From: Sapria himalayana
Lineage: Eukaryota > Streptophyta > Magnoliopsida > Malpighiales > Rafflesiaceae
Length of the DNA stretch: 64,000 nt
Assembly: GCA_029783825.1 (NCBI GenBank)
Contig: JAREIK010000499.1
Location: 96,994-160,993, forward strand
Reading direction: 5' to 3'
Shown here: piece by piece, positions 35,952-47,500 of the stretch
Numbering within the stretch: the stretch's first letter is position 1
How the letters are laid out: every line of letters starts with the position of its first letter
Made by a program: the position numbers and the translations under genes
Notes under the pieces: generated by a model
Seen by the model: only the letters and a program-made list of their open reading frames with translations
Told to the model about the DNA's origin: nothing
Databases searched by the model: none

Positions 35952-36413
35952 TATTCTGGTTGCTTGTTCTGCATGCTCTTTAATCCTTTCCCTTCTCACA
36001 TTTCAGCAACTCTTTAACCTTCTCATTGCTAGCATACAGCTTGCACCAAATACAAACAAAACACCAAAAAACCAGATACCTCTTACCTTATACCTTACCA
36101 TACTACTGCCTTTCCCTAGCCTTCTTTGTACTCCATTTTAAAGCAAGCTTCAGACTTTTTATAAACATAAACTAATATTTTTATAAACATAGACTAACAT
36201 AACTTCAAATTCACAACTTTTCCAACTTCCTCCCTCATCCGTAAAACTATCCATGAATACCTGCAAATCATAACAAACTAGCAAACTACACAGCACATCA
36301 CAATCATTTCCTTTCCCGGGTAGTCTATCTCTTGCCTTTGCTGTCTTTTTTCTGATATATAAGCTGTCTTCCTGTAGGATAGAGACAAAAAACCAAACAA
36401 TATATATATTCTG

Positions 36414-37112
36414 TTATCCCCTTAGACTTGTGCCCAATTGCCTCTCCAAGTTCCTACAAATCCTAACATATGGATAAGCCATTTTATCTAGCTTAGCTAT
36501 TCCAACGAATTTATTGGGAATATCATTCCCATTAAATTCTTGTGTGCCCCTATGTAAACCCTCTTTTGCCAACTTGTCTGCTAATGCATTAACCTCCCTA
36601 TAAATATGTGAGATTGTGGCTTCCAGCTCTTCCATTAATTCTCTTATATTTTCCATATCTACCTCATGTTTCCACATTTGTAATCTATTTGAAGCTAGCC
36701 CCTCTAGTAGCTTAGAATCCACCTGAATTTGTATCTTCTTAAGATTTAAACTTTTACAAATCTGAAGCCCCCTGAGCAAGGCCTGTATTTCAGAGTGTAA
36801 GGCTGAATTAGACTTATTTTTCATAGTAAATGCTTTAATAATCTTGCCTTGTGCATCCCTAATCACTCCCCCTCCACCCGCTATTCCCATATCTCTATTA
36901 AAACTACTGTCTGTGTTAAGAGCAAAAGTTCCATTTGGTGGTTTAATCCAAGAAACTCTTTTCAGACCTGACCATCCCTCTTTCCTAATACTTAGCCCCC
37001 ATTTAATTCTTAGATTTTTTGATATATTAATGTTAACAGTTTTAATAGGCTTTAGAGCAGAAATAATTGAGATTTCCTTTTTTATATCCTTCAGAATTTC
37101 TTCTGAATTCAT
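36414..37112 (-). CDS. LINE-derived RNase H domain, 232 aa, open
   Basis: It encodes the C-terminal ribonuclease H of a plant LINE ORF2, which degrades RNA in RNA:DNA hybrids during reverse transcription. Features: a linker at residues 1-55; WIKPPNGTFALNTDSS (about 55-70, first catalytic Asp); GGGVIRDAQGK (about 79-89); SALHSEIQALLRGLQICKSL (about 102-121, catalytic Glu); IQIQVDSKLLEGL (about 127-139, second Asp); and HIYREVNALADKLAKEGLHR (about 168-187, last Asp). All four DEDD positions are present and there is no internal stop. The start is simply the first ATG after the truncation; a TGA lies three codons upstream. Independent expression is doubtful. Stand-alone plant RNase H-like proteins look similar, but the poly(A) end and lack of introns favour a LINE remnant. 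Confidence 0.8.
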   Translation of the reverse strand: MNSEEILKDIKKEISIISALKPIKTVNINISKNLRIKWGLSIRKEGWSGLKRVSWIKPPNGTFALNTDSSFNRDMGIAGGGGVIRDAQGKIIKAFTMKNKSNSALHSEIQALLRGLQICKSLNLKKIQIQVDSKLLEGLASNRLQMWKHEVDMENIRELMEELEATISHIYREVNALADKLAKEGLHRGTQEFNGNDIPNKFVGIAKLDKMAYPYVRICRNLERQLGTSLRG

Positions 37113-37124
37113 TTGTATTCATAT

Positions 37125-37954
37125 AATTTATTCATGTAATTATAAATATAGTTACATGTGGTTATACATATAGCTACACATAGTTATACTTATATTTATA
37201 CATGTAGGTATATATATTTATTCATATAATTTTATATATTTATACATATAGTTATGTATAGCTATATATAAAGTAAAATACATTTTTATTTACTAATATA
37301 TACAAATGTATATTAAATATAAGTTCTAAATTATATATTTAAATATAGTTACATATAAAGCCTTTATAGTTATACATATATTAAGATACAATTATTTATA
37401 GTTATATGTTATTATACACATAGTATATATAGCTATAAGTATTTTTATATAGTTAAACATATAGTTATATATAAATTTATTCATACAATTAGTTATACAT
37501 AAATATATACAAATATAATTAAATATATAGATTTACATAAATATATACATAGTTACAAATAGAGTTATATTTAATTATATAAAGTGTTATATAGTTATAC
37601 AAATATTTATATATAATTATTCAAATATTTATATATAGTTATAGACATATAGTTAAACATAATTTTCTATGTTGTTATATATGTAATTATAAATATAGTA
37701 ACATGTGGTTATACATATAGTTACACATATAGTTATACTTATATTTATACATATAGGTATATATAATTTTTTATATAATTTTATATATGTATACATATAG
37801 TTATCTATAAGTATATATAAGGTAAAATACATTTTTTTATACTAATATATAAAAATGTATATTAAATATATGTTGTTAATTATATTTTTAAATATAGTTA
37901 TATATAGTATTTTATTGTAATGCATATAGTCAAAGACAATTATTTATAGTTATA
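37125..37954. repeat. TA-rich ATATAGTTATA-type array, E3 part 2
   Basis: It contains two internal versions of the same roughly 500-bp block: TAATTATAAATATAGTTACA at 37137 and TAATTATAAATATAGTAACA at 37682, each followed by ATGTGGTTATACATATAG. There is no coding content. Confidence 0.82.
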
Positions 37955-38887
37955 AGTTCTTATACCTTTGGGATCCAATGGCAAAAAAATATAGAAAAGA
38001 AAACAAACAAATTCGGCTTATAACAGATCAGAACAACGTAAATGCAGTCTTGTATTTCATGCATGCAATATATAAATATAAATACAATTTGAATTCCCCT
38101 AGAAACAAATGATGTCATCCACATAACAGAATAAAACTCAAGCAAAATAGGCAAAGATTAGATCCACATCCAGATATGCTAACAAAGTTAGACTCATCCT
38201 GCTAAAATTGTTTATGACTTACTGGCAATGTAAATTGAAAGACAATCAATACCCTCTTAGAGGCCCTCGCCACAGGTAGCACAGGTACTCTGAATGTGCC
38301 AATCACATTGGAGAAGAGAGTGAAGTCCTAGCTTGTCAGAAATTTCAGCTGCATTCATCATATTAGAAAGATCTTGCTTATTGGCAAACACCAGAAAAAC
38401 TACATCTCGAAGCTTTTCCTCATTTAGCATCCTATGCAACTCATCTCTGGCTTCAACAACTTGATCTTTGTCATTCATGTCCACTAAAAATATGAGACCT
38501 TTGGTATTTTGGAAGTAATCCTTCCAAAAAGGGCAAATCTTGTCTTGACCCCCACCATCCCACACAGTGAAATTAATGTTTTTGTATTCAAAAGTCTTTA
38601 CATTGAATACAATAATAGGAATTGTGGTGAAAATTTCACCAAGCTTTAACTTATATAGAAAGGTTGTCTTTCTGCCAACATCAAGACCTAGCATCAAAAT
38701 CCTCATCACCTTGTTCGCAAATAGTCTGCTGACAGCTTTGTGAAGGTAAATCTCATTTCTTCCACTAAATCTCAAATTTTTTGTCGTATGGCAGTAAAGA
38801 GATCTGATGAGAGAAAGAAATAGAATCAATAGACCTCAAGAGATGGTTACTAGAGAGGGAGGAGAACCTCTATATGTTTTTATACCT
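37955..38887 (-). mobile_element. Retroposed ARF cDNA, copy in E3, with flanking direct repeat
   Basis: About 907 bp of ARF-derived sequence (inferred 5' UTR, intronless coding part, 3' UTR of about 250 bp) lies between AGTTCTTATACCT at 37955-37967 and TGTTTTTATACCT at 38875-38887, matching 11 of 13 positions. In E4 the same repeats are identical over 13 bp. Outside the repeats the text is the TA-rich domain of E3. No poly(A) tract remains at the 3' edge. The structure fits insertion of a processed transcript with target duplication. Confidence 0.85.
38212..38756 (-). pseudogene. ARF1-type small GTPase, intronless pseudogene (E3)
   Basis: ARF GTPases are myristoylated and recruit coat proteins to Golgi membranes. 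The ancestral start is ATG at 38754-38756 (MRFTFTKL), then one base is lost before [17 protein letters not shown]. Clear motifs follow: [64 protein letters not shown] (intact NKxD) and [12 protein letters not shown]. The length of 545 nt is one short of a normal ARF gene. Lesions: Gly2 to Arg removes the myristoylation site, the P-loop reads GLDVGRKTT with its essential Gly replaced by Arg, switch-I Thr is Ile, and the Tyr after GEGL is a TAA, with EGIDCLSIYIASKS still readable behind it. A longer frame starting at 38829 uses UTR sequence and is not the real N-terminus. Plant ARF genes normally have introns; here there are none. Confidence 0.92.
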
Positions 38888-39074
38888 ATAGTATACATAA
38901 TTAAAAAAAGGGTTATATATAGTTAAACAAATAATTATATATGAAAATATTCATACAAGTAGTTATAAGTAGTTATACATACATATATACAAAGTTATAA
39001 ATAAATATATAGATTTAATTATATGAAGATATATATGTATACATAGATACAAATATAGTTATATTTTATTATAT
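38888..39074. repeat. TA-rich array, E3 part 3, cut by E4
   Basis: It matches 50006-50187 in E4 closely (TATACATAATTAAAAAAA, TACAAGTAGTTATAAGTAGT, AATATATAGATTTAATTATA) and stops at the CACTA terminus at 39075. Confidence 0.85.
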
Positions 39075-39580
39075 CACTACAAAAAAAATCCCATATAGCT
39101 AGGGATAATTCCCTATAGGAATTTTCCGGTGCTAAATGGGATATAGCGATATATTAACGAGGAATTGGTTCCCTATCTAAAGTACTGTCACTAAAATTTT
39201 GCGAGGGAAATTGTCCCAAGCTAAAAATTTAGCGATGGAAAATTCATTGCTAAAATAGATAAATTCCCTAGCTAAATTAGCAAGCTGAATTAGATTTTCC
39301 ATCGCTAAACAAAAATAACGACGAAATATTTCCGAAGCTAAAGTGCTGTACAATAAATTTTAGCGGCGAAAATAATCCTAGCTAAATAAAGTTAGCGACA
39401 GAAAAATCCATTGCTAAAATAAAGATTTTCCTTGCTAAATTAGTTTGGGAATTTTCCCTAGCTATTTTAGCAAGGGTATTTTCCCTTGCTAATTTAGCTA
39501 TGAGATTTTTCACTTGCTATTTTAATTTCAATACTATTTTCAGATTATAATTTATAATAAATGAAACTATAAATATTTAT
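39075..39580 (-). repeat. E4 left (TNPA-side) subterminal region
   Basis: It closely parallels 22427-22952 in E3: CATATAGCTAGGGATAATTC, TAGCGATATATTAACGAGG, AAAGTGCTGTACAATAAA, GCTAATTTAGC. It continues without interruption into CTTGCTATTTTAATTTCAAT, showing the state of E3 before the nested insertion. Confidence 0.88.
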
Positions 39581-40189
39581 ATTAACTATTTTAATAATTT
39601 AATATTTTTATATCAAATTGAATAAAAAAAGAAACTATAAATAATTTATAATAAATAAAAAATAGAATCATTTAATAACTTATTCTAATTCAATATTTTA
39701 CATAATTGAAATGAAAAAATAATAAAATTTTATTATATCTTATTCATCAATGTATCTACCGATAGTGCATAAAGTATAATATATTCATTCATTGACGTTG
39801 CTTTCTGTCCCTTTGCTCCTCCAATCATCATATTTTTAGTGCGACAAAGCTATCCGAGTCACGACACTTAATGTCTAGTGAAAAATCACATCACTTATAC
39901 AAGCTTTGTATGAGGAACAATACGGTAACATATCTTTAAGAAATTTAAACCATTCAGTCAAATTAAAATAAAAAAAAGTTATGTTTTGATAAAATATATA
40001 ATCCTCTAGTATATATGTAAACATATACTAGCATTTCATGCGTACATATATTAATATAGTATATGTACATAAAAACTACATTATTATGTGTAAATATATA
40101 TTTAGTACAAATATACTCATTTTATACGTACATAAAATACAATAGTATTATATGTACGTATATACTGACTTTATTCATATGTATATACT

Positions 40190-40880
40190 ATATTTATTGC
40201 TATTGCTGCTACTCCTGCTACTGCTCTCGCCTTTGTAGCTGTTCCCACTACTACTGCTGCCACTGTCCCTAACAATACCACAACTGCTGCTGACAATGCC
40301 GCTGCTGCTGCCACTACTACAACTACCATCATTGTAGCCGTCGGTGTCGCCGCTTCTGCTGCCACTGCCAGTTGCCACTATTGCCATCGCTGCCACCGCC
40401 AGTTGCCACTATTGCCATCGCTGCCGCCGCATCTACTCCCTCTGCTCTCACTGATGGAAATGCTGCCAGTGCTGCTACCGTCACTGCCGTCGCCGCTACC
40501 GACACCTCCGCTATCATTGTTGTCGCCGCCTTTGCCGCCACCTCTGCCACTACCACTGCTATCATCACTACCACTGCTACTGCTACTGCTGATAATGCCA
40601 CTACTACTACTGCCACTACTGCTACTACCATTGCCCCCGCTATCGATGTTGCCACTCCATGAATCAACTACCGCAACTACCACTACCATCACTGCCGATG
40701 CTGCTACAACCACCGCCACTACTGTCGATGTCAATGCTGCCGCCTCTGCCATTGTTGCCCCTTCTTCCGATGTTGTCACTGCTTTTGGTGCTACTGCTGC
40801 TATCACTATACCTACTGCCGCCGCTGCCATTGTCGCCGCTGCCACCGTCACTGCTACCGCTGCTACCGCTAGTGATAATA
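40190..40880 (+). repeat. Long GCN/ACN trinucleotide tract, E4 unit 1
   Basis: About 690 bp have strict three-base periodicity (GCTGCTACCGTCACTGCCGT and similar) and GC content far above the surroundings. Open frames occur on both strands at once (Ala/Thr/Pro/Leu on plus, Ala/Val/Gly/Ser on minus), the signature of a stop-free low-complexity repeat and not of a gene. The tract is about 90 bp in E3 and about 320 bp in unit 2. Confidence 0.93.
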
Positions 40881-41637
40881 GGCTTTTACATACCTATAAT
40901 AGGCTAAAACTCTCCCCAAAAATTCAGAGACACACAAACATATTCACAGATATATAAAAATAGTTATTATAGACATGAACAAACACAAATTAAAGTTAAA
41001 TGTCATACAGCTTCAAAAAAAAGTTAATTAAATAATTTACTATTTTTATATTAAATTGAATAAAAATAGAAACTATAAATAAAAATTTTAAATTAAACAA
41101 AAAAAAATTCATTTAATAACTTATTCTAATACAATTTATAAATAACTAAAACAAAAAAATAACAAAATTATATTACATCTTATTAATCAATGTAACTACT
41201 GACAGTGCATAAAGTATAATCTATCAATGCATTGACATTACTTTCTTTCCCTCTGCTCATCCGATCACCAACTTTCTGTTGCAAAAAAGTTGTCCGAGTC
41301 ATGGTGCATCATGTCTGTTGAAAAATCCATTCACTTATTCAAGCTTAGTATGGTAAACAATGCAGTACCATATCTGTAAACAATTTATACCACTCAATAA
41401 AATCAAAATAAATAAAAATAACTATATTTTGATAAATATATATTACTATAGTAAATATGTATGTATATACTAGCATTTCACTTGTACATATATTACTACA
41501 GTATATGTACATATAAACTATAGTATTATGCGTACATATATTTTAAATACATATATACTCAGTATATATGTAAATAAAATTTTGTATTATTATATGTATG
41601 TATATACTGACTATATAGGTACGTATATACTACATTT

Positions 41638-41960
41638 GTTGGCATTGCTACAACTACAACTGTCACTGTCACTCCTATCGCTGCTTCCACTGCCACTTCC
41701 ACTACCACTGACCCCGCTGCTGCCAGTGCTGCTGTCACCGCCGCCACTGCCACTGCTACCACTAGCACTGATGCCACTGCTACCTCCAATGCCGCTGTTG
41801 TAGCTAATGCAGCCGCCACCTCTTCTGCTGCTGCCGCCACTACTACCACCACCACTAGAATTGCCATCGTTGCAGCCACTACCGTTGCTGTTGCTACGGC
41901 CTCTATTTCTGATGATGGCACCGCGACCATCGCTGCCGCCGCTACCATTGCTTCCACTAG
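41638..41960 (+). repeat. GCN/ACN trinucleotide tract, E4 unit 2
   Basis: Same class as 40190-40880 (CTGCCGCCACTACTACCACC and similar), flanked by the same GTATAC palindromes on the left and ATAAGCTTTTACATAC on the right. Open frames on both strands are artefacts. Confidence 0.93.
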
Positions 41961-42478
41961 TAAATATAAGCTTTTACATACTTATAATAAGTTAAAACTC
42001 TACCCAAAAAATTTGGAGACACACAAACATATTCACAAATATATAAAAATAATTATTATAGACATGAACAAATACAAATTAAAGTTGATTTTCATACAGT
42101 TTCAACAAAAATCCAAAAGATGTCCATCAATTATGTTTAGAGAGAAAAAGAGTGCTAAAATAAAATGTTTTAGGAATAATAAAGATAAAATAAGCTAGCC
42201 CTCCTTTTGATAAAAATGAAATCGGTAAATATGGGACCAATGCATTAGAAGGACCATGGCAATGTCTCAATACTTTGAATTAGAATTTTTTCATGTGTCT
42301 CAAATAATATGTCATGCAAAGATTCATAATTAGGTTAATTGAAAAAGCAAACAACGAAACCAGGATAAAAAAATGAAACCTGCAAAAAAATATCATAATT
42401 ATTAGCTACACAGACAAAAATAAATAATAGTTCAGAAATAATTCTCATATTAAATCATCCTCATAATTTATAGGGAAA

Positions 42479-44430
42479 GCTAGCCTCACCTATGAGGTTT
42501 TGCAGATGGATCATGGAATGCTATCTATTGCACCAATGCCGCTAACTATGATTCCATATAGGACATCTAGTGTTTTATTATATTCTTAATTTCTTTCATC
42601 TCATCGTCCCTTTCTTTAATTTCATGCAATTCTTCCATCAAATTAGTATAGTGCTCATCATTTAGTTCTTTAATTTCATATATTTCTTCCTTCAAATGAG
42701 ATATCTGCTCATCCTTCTTTTCTTTAATTTCATATATTTCTTCCTCCAATTGAGATATCTGCTCATCCTTCTTTTTTATTTTGGTCTCCATAACTACAAA
42801 ACGTTAATTTGTTTCCATTGCTTGTTGTTCAACCACCTCACTCACCATTACTGAGATAGATGAATTAGAAGCATGACTGCTACAAGAAAATGCCACTCCC
42901 TTTGAGCCAATTCCGTACACTCACTGCTTCTTATGGTCTCCAAATAAATAGGATCATAGTCACTTGGTTGAGGATCCATAGAACCCTCAACTTGTTGATG
43001 AGTAGCTGTCACACGTTACTCCATTAGGTCCTGATATAAAATAGAGAAAATACTATTCTATATATATAAAAATAAAATAAATATTTTTCATTCCAAATAA
43101 TATTCAAAATGTACTGTAGTATTATAAAATCGTATTAATATAACAAGTTCTTATAGCAATCATCTGAGACGTGTTATCAACAAACTAAAAATCCACTTTC
43201 TTCACATGCATCTTCCTACAAATCTCATAAAAATTTGGGTCTCGGCCCAATTCTCCAGCCTAGAATATGTTTTTATTAAGTCATTTAAAAACAAATGATC
43301 AAAAAATTTAACAAAATTAATAAAACCATGCAGATTTGATTTATTGGATTATAAGGACAACCACTAAATATATAAATGTTTAAAATTTTTAAATTGAACC
43401 ATATCTCGAGCTTGCTCAATGCACGACTTTGACCCTCCGGTGTGTCGACAAATTTCTGTACCTAGTCCAGCTACCTCACATAGTCGATTTTTGCTAGCAA
43501 TATCTGATTTTTTCTTCATATCTGGTTCCTCTCAATACTTAAGCCACTTGGGCTAGTCATCCTCGAATATAAAATTATGCCTTTATTTAATATTCTTTAA
43601 TTTATAGACAAAATGAGAATATCGTTGAGCAGCTTTGATCTTCCATAATGACTTAATATTTCCATCAAATTTGGGAGCCCATGTGCACTAATTTTATATA
43701 TAAAAAAATCACAAAAGAATTTATATTAACAACAAGAACGCAATTATTTACTACTTGAATAATAACCAACATAATAGTTAAGTAATTTGATAATTATTTT
43801 TCAATGCTTTTGTTTTGTTATTTTTACTTGAAAATCATTAAAAAAAGACTCTTTTATCGATTCAGAAACTTTCTTCTAGGAGAAATCTTTAGAATCAGTC
43901 ATTTTCTTCAAAGACTTTGTAATTATAGTAGAACACTTGTGAGATGAAATAAAACTGTACAAATAAATAAATAACATCGAAAAAAAAGAAAATCATAACA
44001 ATATAAATAATCCACTAACAGAAACATCAAATTTTATTTTCGAGATATTTTTACATATTTCTTTTACCTTCCATCTACAATCTCAATTTCTAACTTTGCA
44101 TTGACTACAGAGGAAGGCACAATATTTGATGATGTCATTGGTTTTGTAAATGGGGAAAGATATAAAATGCGGTGTAGAAGATAGAGATGGATCAAAAGTG
44201 TATGCAGGAAACATAATTGGTAGTGGGCTTACATTTGATCAAGGTGATAGTATAGGTATCAATGATGGTGATGGTGATAGAAATGAAGATGGTGATTGTG
44301 ATGTTGAAGTCTAGATATGGTGTCTATGAGATGGTACTGATTCTACAATATGATGTAACATACTAGATGAATTTGGTTTATTTCTCTATCCATGTCTAGC
44401 TCCACCACTTCCATGTCGTTTAGGCACTAT
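42479..44430 (-). pseudogene. TNPA-like En/Spm protein (Transposase_24), copy C
   Basis: Same layout as copy B. The start codon has become ATA at 44430 (then PKRHGSGG). The Pro/Ser-rich part is near 44330-44060, the LQSL- and SRRKFLNR-like shifted block near 43920-43830, the core near 43610-43440, the ELGRDPNFYEICRKMHVKKV block near 43260-43180, and a coil at 42791-42567. The coil is open for 74 residues and built of an 18-residue repeat (KKDEQISQLEEEIYEIKE, KKDEQISHLKEEIYEIKE, LNDEHYTNLMEELHEIKE), strongly predicting a coiled coil, presumably for oligomerisation. The lost start, the frameshifts and a stop after GRRHG mark it as inactive. It follows TNP2 copy C at a spacing of about 140 bp. 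Confidence 0.85.
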
Positions 44431-44570
44431 CTGTTGTACAAAATAAAATATAGAACAAACAATAGAGATATGATGAATATGCATGCATTTTAGAATAAAA
44501 CACACCAATAGATTTCAACAAAATATAAAAAGACTTTGATAGTTTAATATAATTATAAAATTATAACAAT

Positions 44571-47500
44571 TTAAATATCGGCATCACTTTCATCCTCCAA
44601 TGGATCTTCTGATATTTCGTCTGATTCTGATAGAAGTTCGAACTCATCTTCAGATAGAAATTGATCATCTTCAATTTCTATTATACCACCATTTGAGTCA
44701 CATAAATTTTATGGATCTTCGTTTACATTCACAGGTTCAATAATATTTATGTTATCTTTCTAGAATGTCGGTGCAATATCTAAGTTTGTACTTCTTTATT
44801 GTAATGTTGGTATTTCAAATTTTGACCGAGCTTTGAATATGCAAATCGCCCACCAATCACTCTTATCACGAGATAAACTCAGATATGTTTAATAATATAC
44901 TTGAGTAGCTTAAGCTGCTAATAAATACCTCATATCGATTATATCTATGTTTATGGTTAACATCCACTAGTTTTAATCCAAATGAATCTTTGTCCCCACA
45001 TTTCATGTAGGAAAAAACCACTCGCACTAATACAATCCTATTAAAATGTTGAGTCCAGGATACTCCAACTTAATAATTTCTTTCAGTTGACCATAATAAT
45101 CAATCTCATCTGCACTATAACCTGTGCCTTTTATGCATGTACCACTATTCATTGTTGTTTTAAAAGAAACATGCCTAATTGTATGAAATTTTTATCCATT
45201 AACAAAATACCCAATATAGGTTGTCACATATTTAAATGGGCCTTTACATAGATTCTGAATGAAAATATTTGAATCTCCATTTGAAGGATGAATTGCCTGT
45301 GACATTAAAAAATTGATATTAAAAAATAAAGATACTAATAAATTAAATAATTCAAAAATTTTAAACTTAATAATTCCCATATATTATTTGAACCAATTCG
45401 CAAATTTAGTTTTTAGCATATAATTGATATCATTGCTAGAAATTTCAAGTTGCCTATATTTTAATAGCTCAACAGAAATACTGCACAAATATAAAAAGAG
45501 AGAAAAATATATATCAATTTTTAATAATTCCAATTTAAGATAAAATTAAACTATGATTAAACTGTAATCATTTTGTGTATACATACTCAATATATGCTGC
45601 AACCTTTTCACAATTAAGTAAAACATAACTTAGGGTAGCTTTGTACCCTTCATCTACCATACAACTTTTCATTGCTCTTCCAAATGCTCTTCCAGAGTGC
45701 TTGAAGATAGATAGTTTGTTCACAGAATAATTTTCTACCATCACATGCCATTCATCATTACGAGGAACATTTCTATTCTTTGTATTGACATGAGCCTCAA
45801 AATAATAAGAACAAAATGATGATGCTTCTTCTACTAAATATGCATTGCAAATTGAACCTTCAACTTTTGCCTTGATTCTAACATTCAATTTCAACTTACG
45901 AAGTGACCTACAACCATATTGTTAGATTTCAATTATATTAAATTATAATATTACTTTAAGTACAAGATAATGAAACACAGCAAATTATATGTATTTGCCT
46001 CTCAAAAGGATACATCCACCTGTATTGCACTGGCCTTGCTATCCTTGCTTCATATGCCAAATGGACCGGCAAATGCTCCATTTAGTCAAAAAAACTTAGT
46101 GGGAATATCCGTTCAAGCTTACAAATAATAAGTCGAATGTCATTCACCAACCTCACCATGTTATCTATTTGATTGTGGTTGCAGTTAGCTGTTTGAAAAA
46201 CAAACTAAGTTCTATAAGCACCTTCCAAACACTTAGGGGAAGTAATTTATGGAATAAAATTTGTATTAATATTTGCATAGATACATGTCAGTCATGACTT
46301 TTCATTCCAAATAACTTAAGATTCTTCAATCCATGCATCTACCCATATTTAACACATATCTATTATAGAATTTCAAATTTTTAACCCATTCACACAATAT
46401 TTGTCTTGCCTTCTTATCAAGTGTGTAGCATGCTTTAGAAAATTTTTCTATTGTCTCATTCAGTTTTAATTCAGGACGGTAAGAGTAATCATTCAGCTCT
46501 TGTCTTGATTTTAAAGTGTCTTTTATTTTTCTGTTTATATTATGGACAGTATTGAAAACATTGTCAAACACACTTTTTTCTAAATGCATTACATCTAAGT
46601 TATGATGAATTAAATTGGACTTCCAATAGGGCGAGTCCCAAAATATACTACGTTTCCTCCAACCAATTATTTTGCCTATTGGTCCATTACTTCTAGTAGC
46701 TTCCTTTTCAGTCCAACAAATGATTTAACTATGCAATCAAAGGCTGTAAGAAAATATCTAGCATGTCTTTTGGATTTTTTGGCTTTGGAACCAATATTTA
46801 TAAAAACATATATTGCTCCTTCATACACAATCACTGAGGCAAGTTATAAGGTGTCACTATCACTTTCCATGTTGAAGAATATTGTCCTAATTTCCCAAAT
46901 GGCTGAATTCCATTAATTTAGAGATCCAATCTCACATTTTGACTTTTAGTTGCAAAATCTTGATGTATATAATTAAAATGCTTCCAAGCAAGTGAATCTG
47001 ATAGATCACGCATTACCCCTTCTTAAACCTCATTCTCAGAATGCCACCTCATAATATTTGCTGTGACATTTGATGCATATAGTCTCTGTAATCGAGGAAT
47101 TAATGAAAAATAATACATCTTCTTAAATACAACCTTTAATATTTGTCGTGTATCAACAACACGAGATGCCTTCTTAAATCGAGGATGATCATAAAAATTA
47201 CAGCTAATTAAATCACTATCACCACCCCAATATAACATACATCCATTTAAATAACAATCAATTTTTTAGACTAGTAGACTGATTCCTCGTAGTAACTTAT
47301 TAGTGTTGTAGATATTTTTAGTGATCAAATTATTATCCAGAACAATCTCAATCATCAGTTCTGTCACCTGATCAAATAATTTCTCAGACATATGATTTTC
47401 TGACTTAATGCTCATAAGCTGAGCCACAAGTAACAATTGCGAATGTGTTTTACAACTAGGCCACAACTTTTTATCTATTGCTTTAAGCATTTCATAAAAT

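Larger units (their letters stand above)
35647..37124 (-). mobile_element. 5'-truncated LINE insertion
   Basis: It interrupts the TA-rich array. In E4 the flanks are contiguous (ATTATACATGTAATTATAAA near 48815). On the minus strand it starts just upstream of an RNase H frame, has a 3' UTR of about 760 bp, and ends with AATAAAATAAACC followed by a run of eight A. The flanking duplication is short and imperfect (TTATACAT at 35638-35645, TTATTCAT at 37128-37135), so the exact right edge is uncertain by about 10 bp. No reverse transcriptase remains, as expected for 5' truncation. Confidence 0.83.
22427..39074 (-). mobile_element. CACTA copy E3 (host of nested element, LINE and ARF copy)
   Basis: The left terminus at 22427 reads TACTACAAGAAAAATCTC, followed by dense subterminal repeats built on AGCTAGGGA, TAGCGATGGA and CCTAGCTAAATTAGCAAGGG. 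It is interrupted by a complete foreign CACTA element at 22953-28755 and resumes at 28756. In order follow GTATAC palindromes, a short GCN tract, TNPA copy B, the last codons of TNP2, a GA tract, TA-rich arrays, a LINE insertion and the ARF pseudogene. At 39075 the terminus of E4 replaces the expected continuation, at the point homologous to about 50187 in E4. TNP2 is deleted, so this copy is non-autonomous. Confidence 0.82.
39588..42100 (-). repeat. 1.44-kb tandem duplication inside E4
   Basis: Unit 1 (about 39588-41023) and unit 2 (from about 41028) repeat the same order: TTTTTATATTAAATTGAATA, GTGCATAAAGTATAAT (39765 and 41205), GTATAC palindromes, a GCN tract, TACATACCTATAATAGGC / TACATACTTATAATAAGT and GACACACAAACATATTCACA. 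E3 has a single copy. The junction lies near 41023, where CATACAGCTTCA runs into AAAAAAAAGTTAATTA. Confidence 0.9.

Noticed and set aside
36844..37173. 109-codon plus-strand frame
   Set aside because: It is the antisense shadow of the LINE RNase H frame.
40171..41957. Ala/Val/Gly/Ser-rich and Pro/Leu-rich frames up to 184 codons on both strands
   Set aside because: They are simultaneously open in several frames of both strands because of a trinucleotide repeat, and differ freely between element copies.
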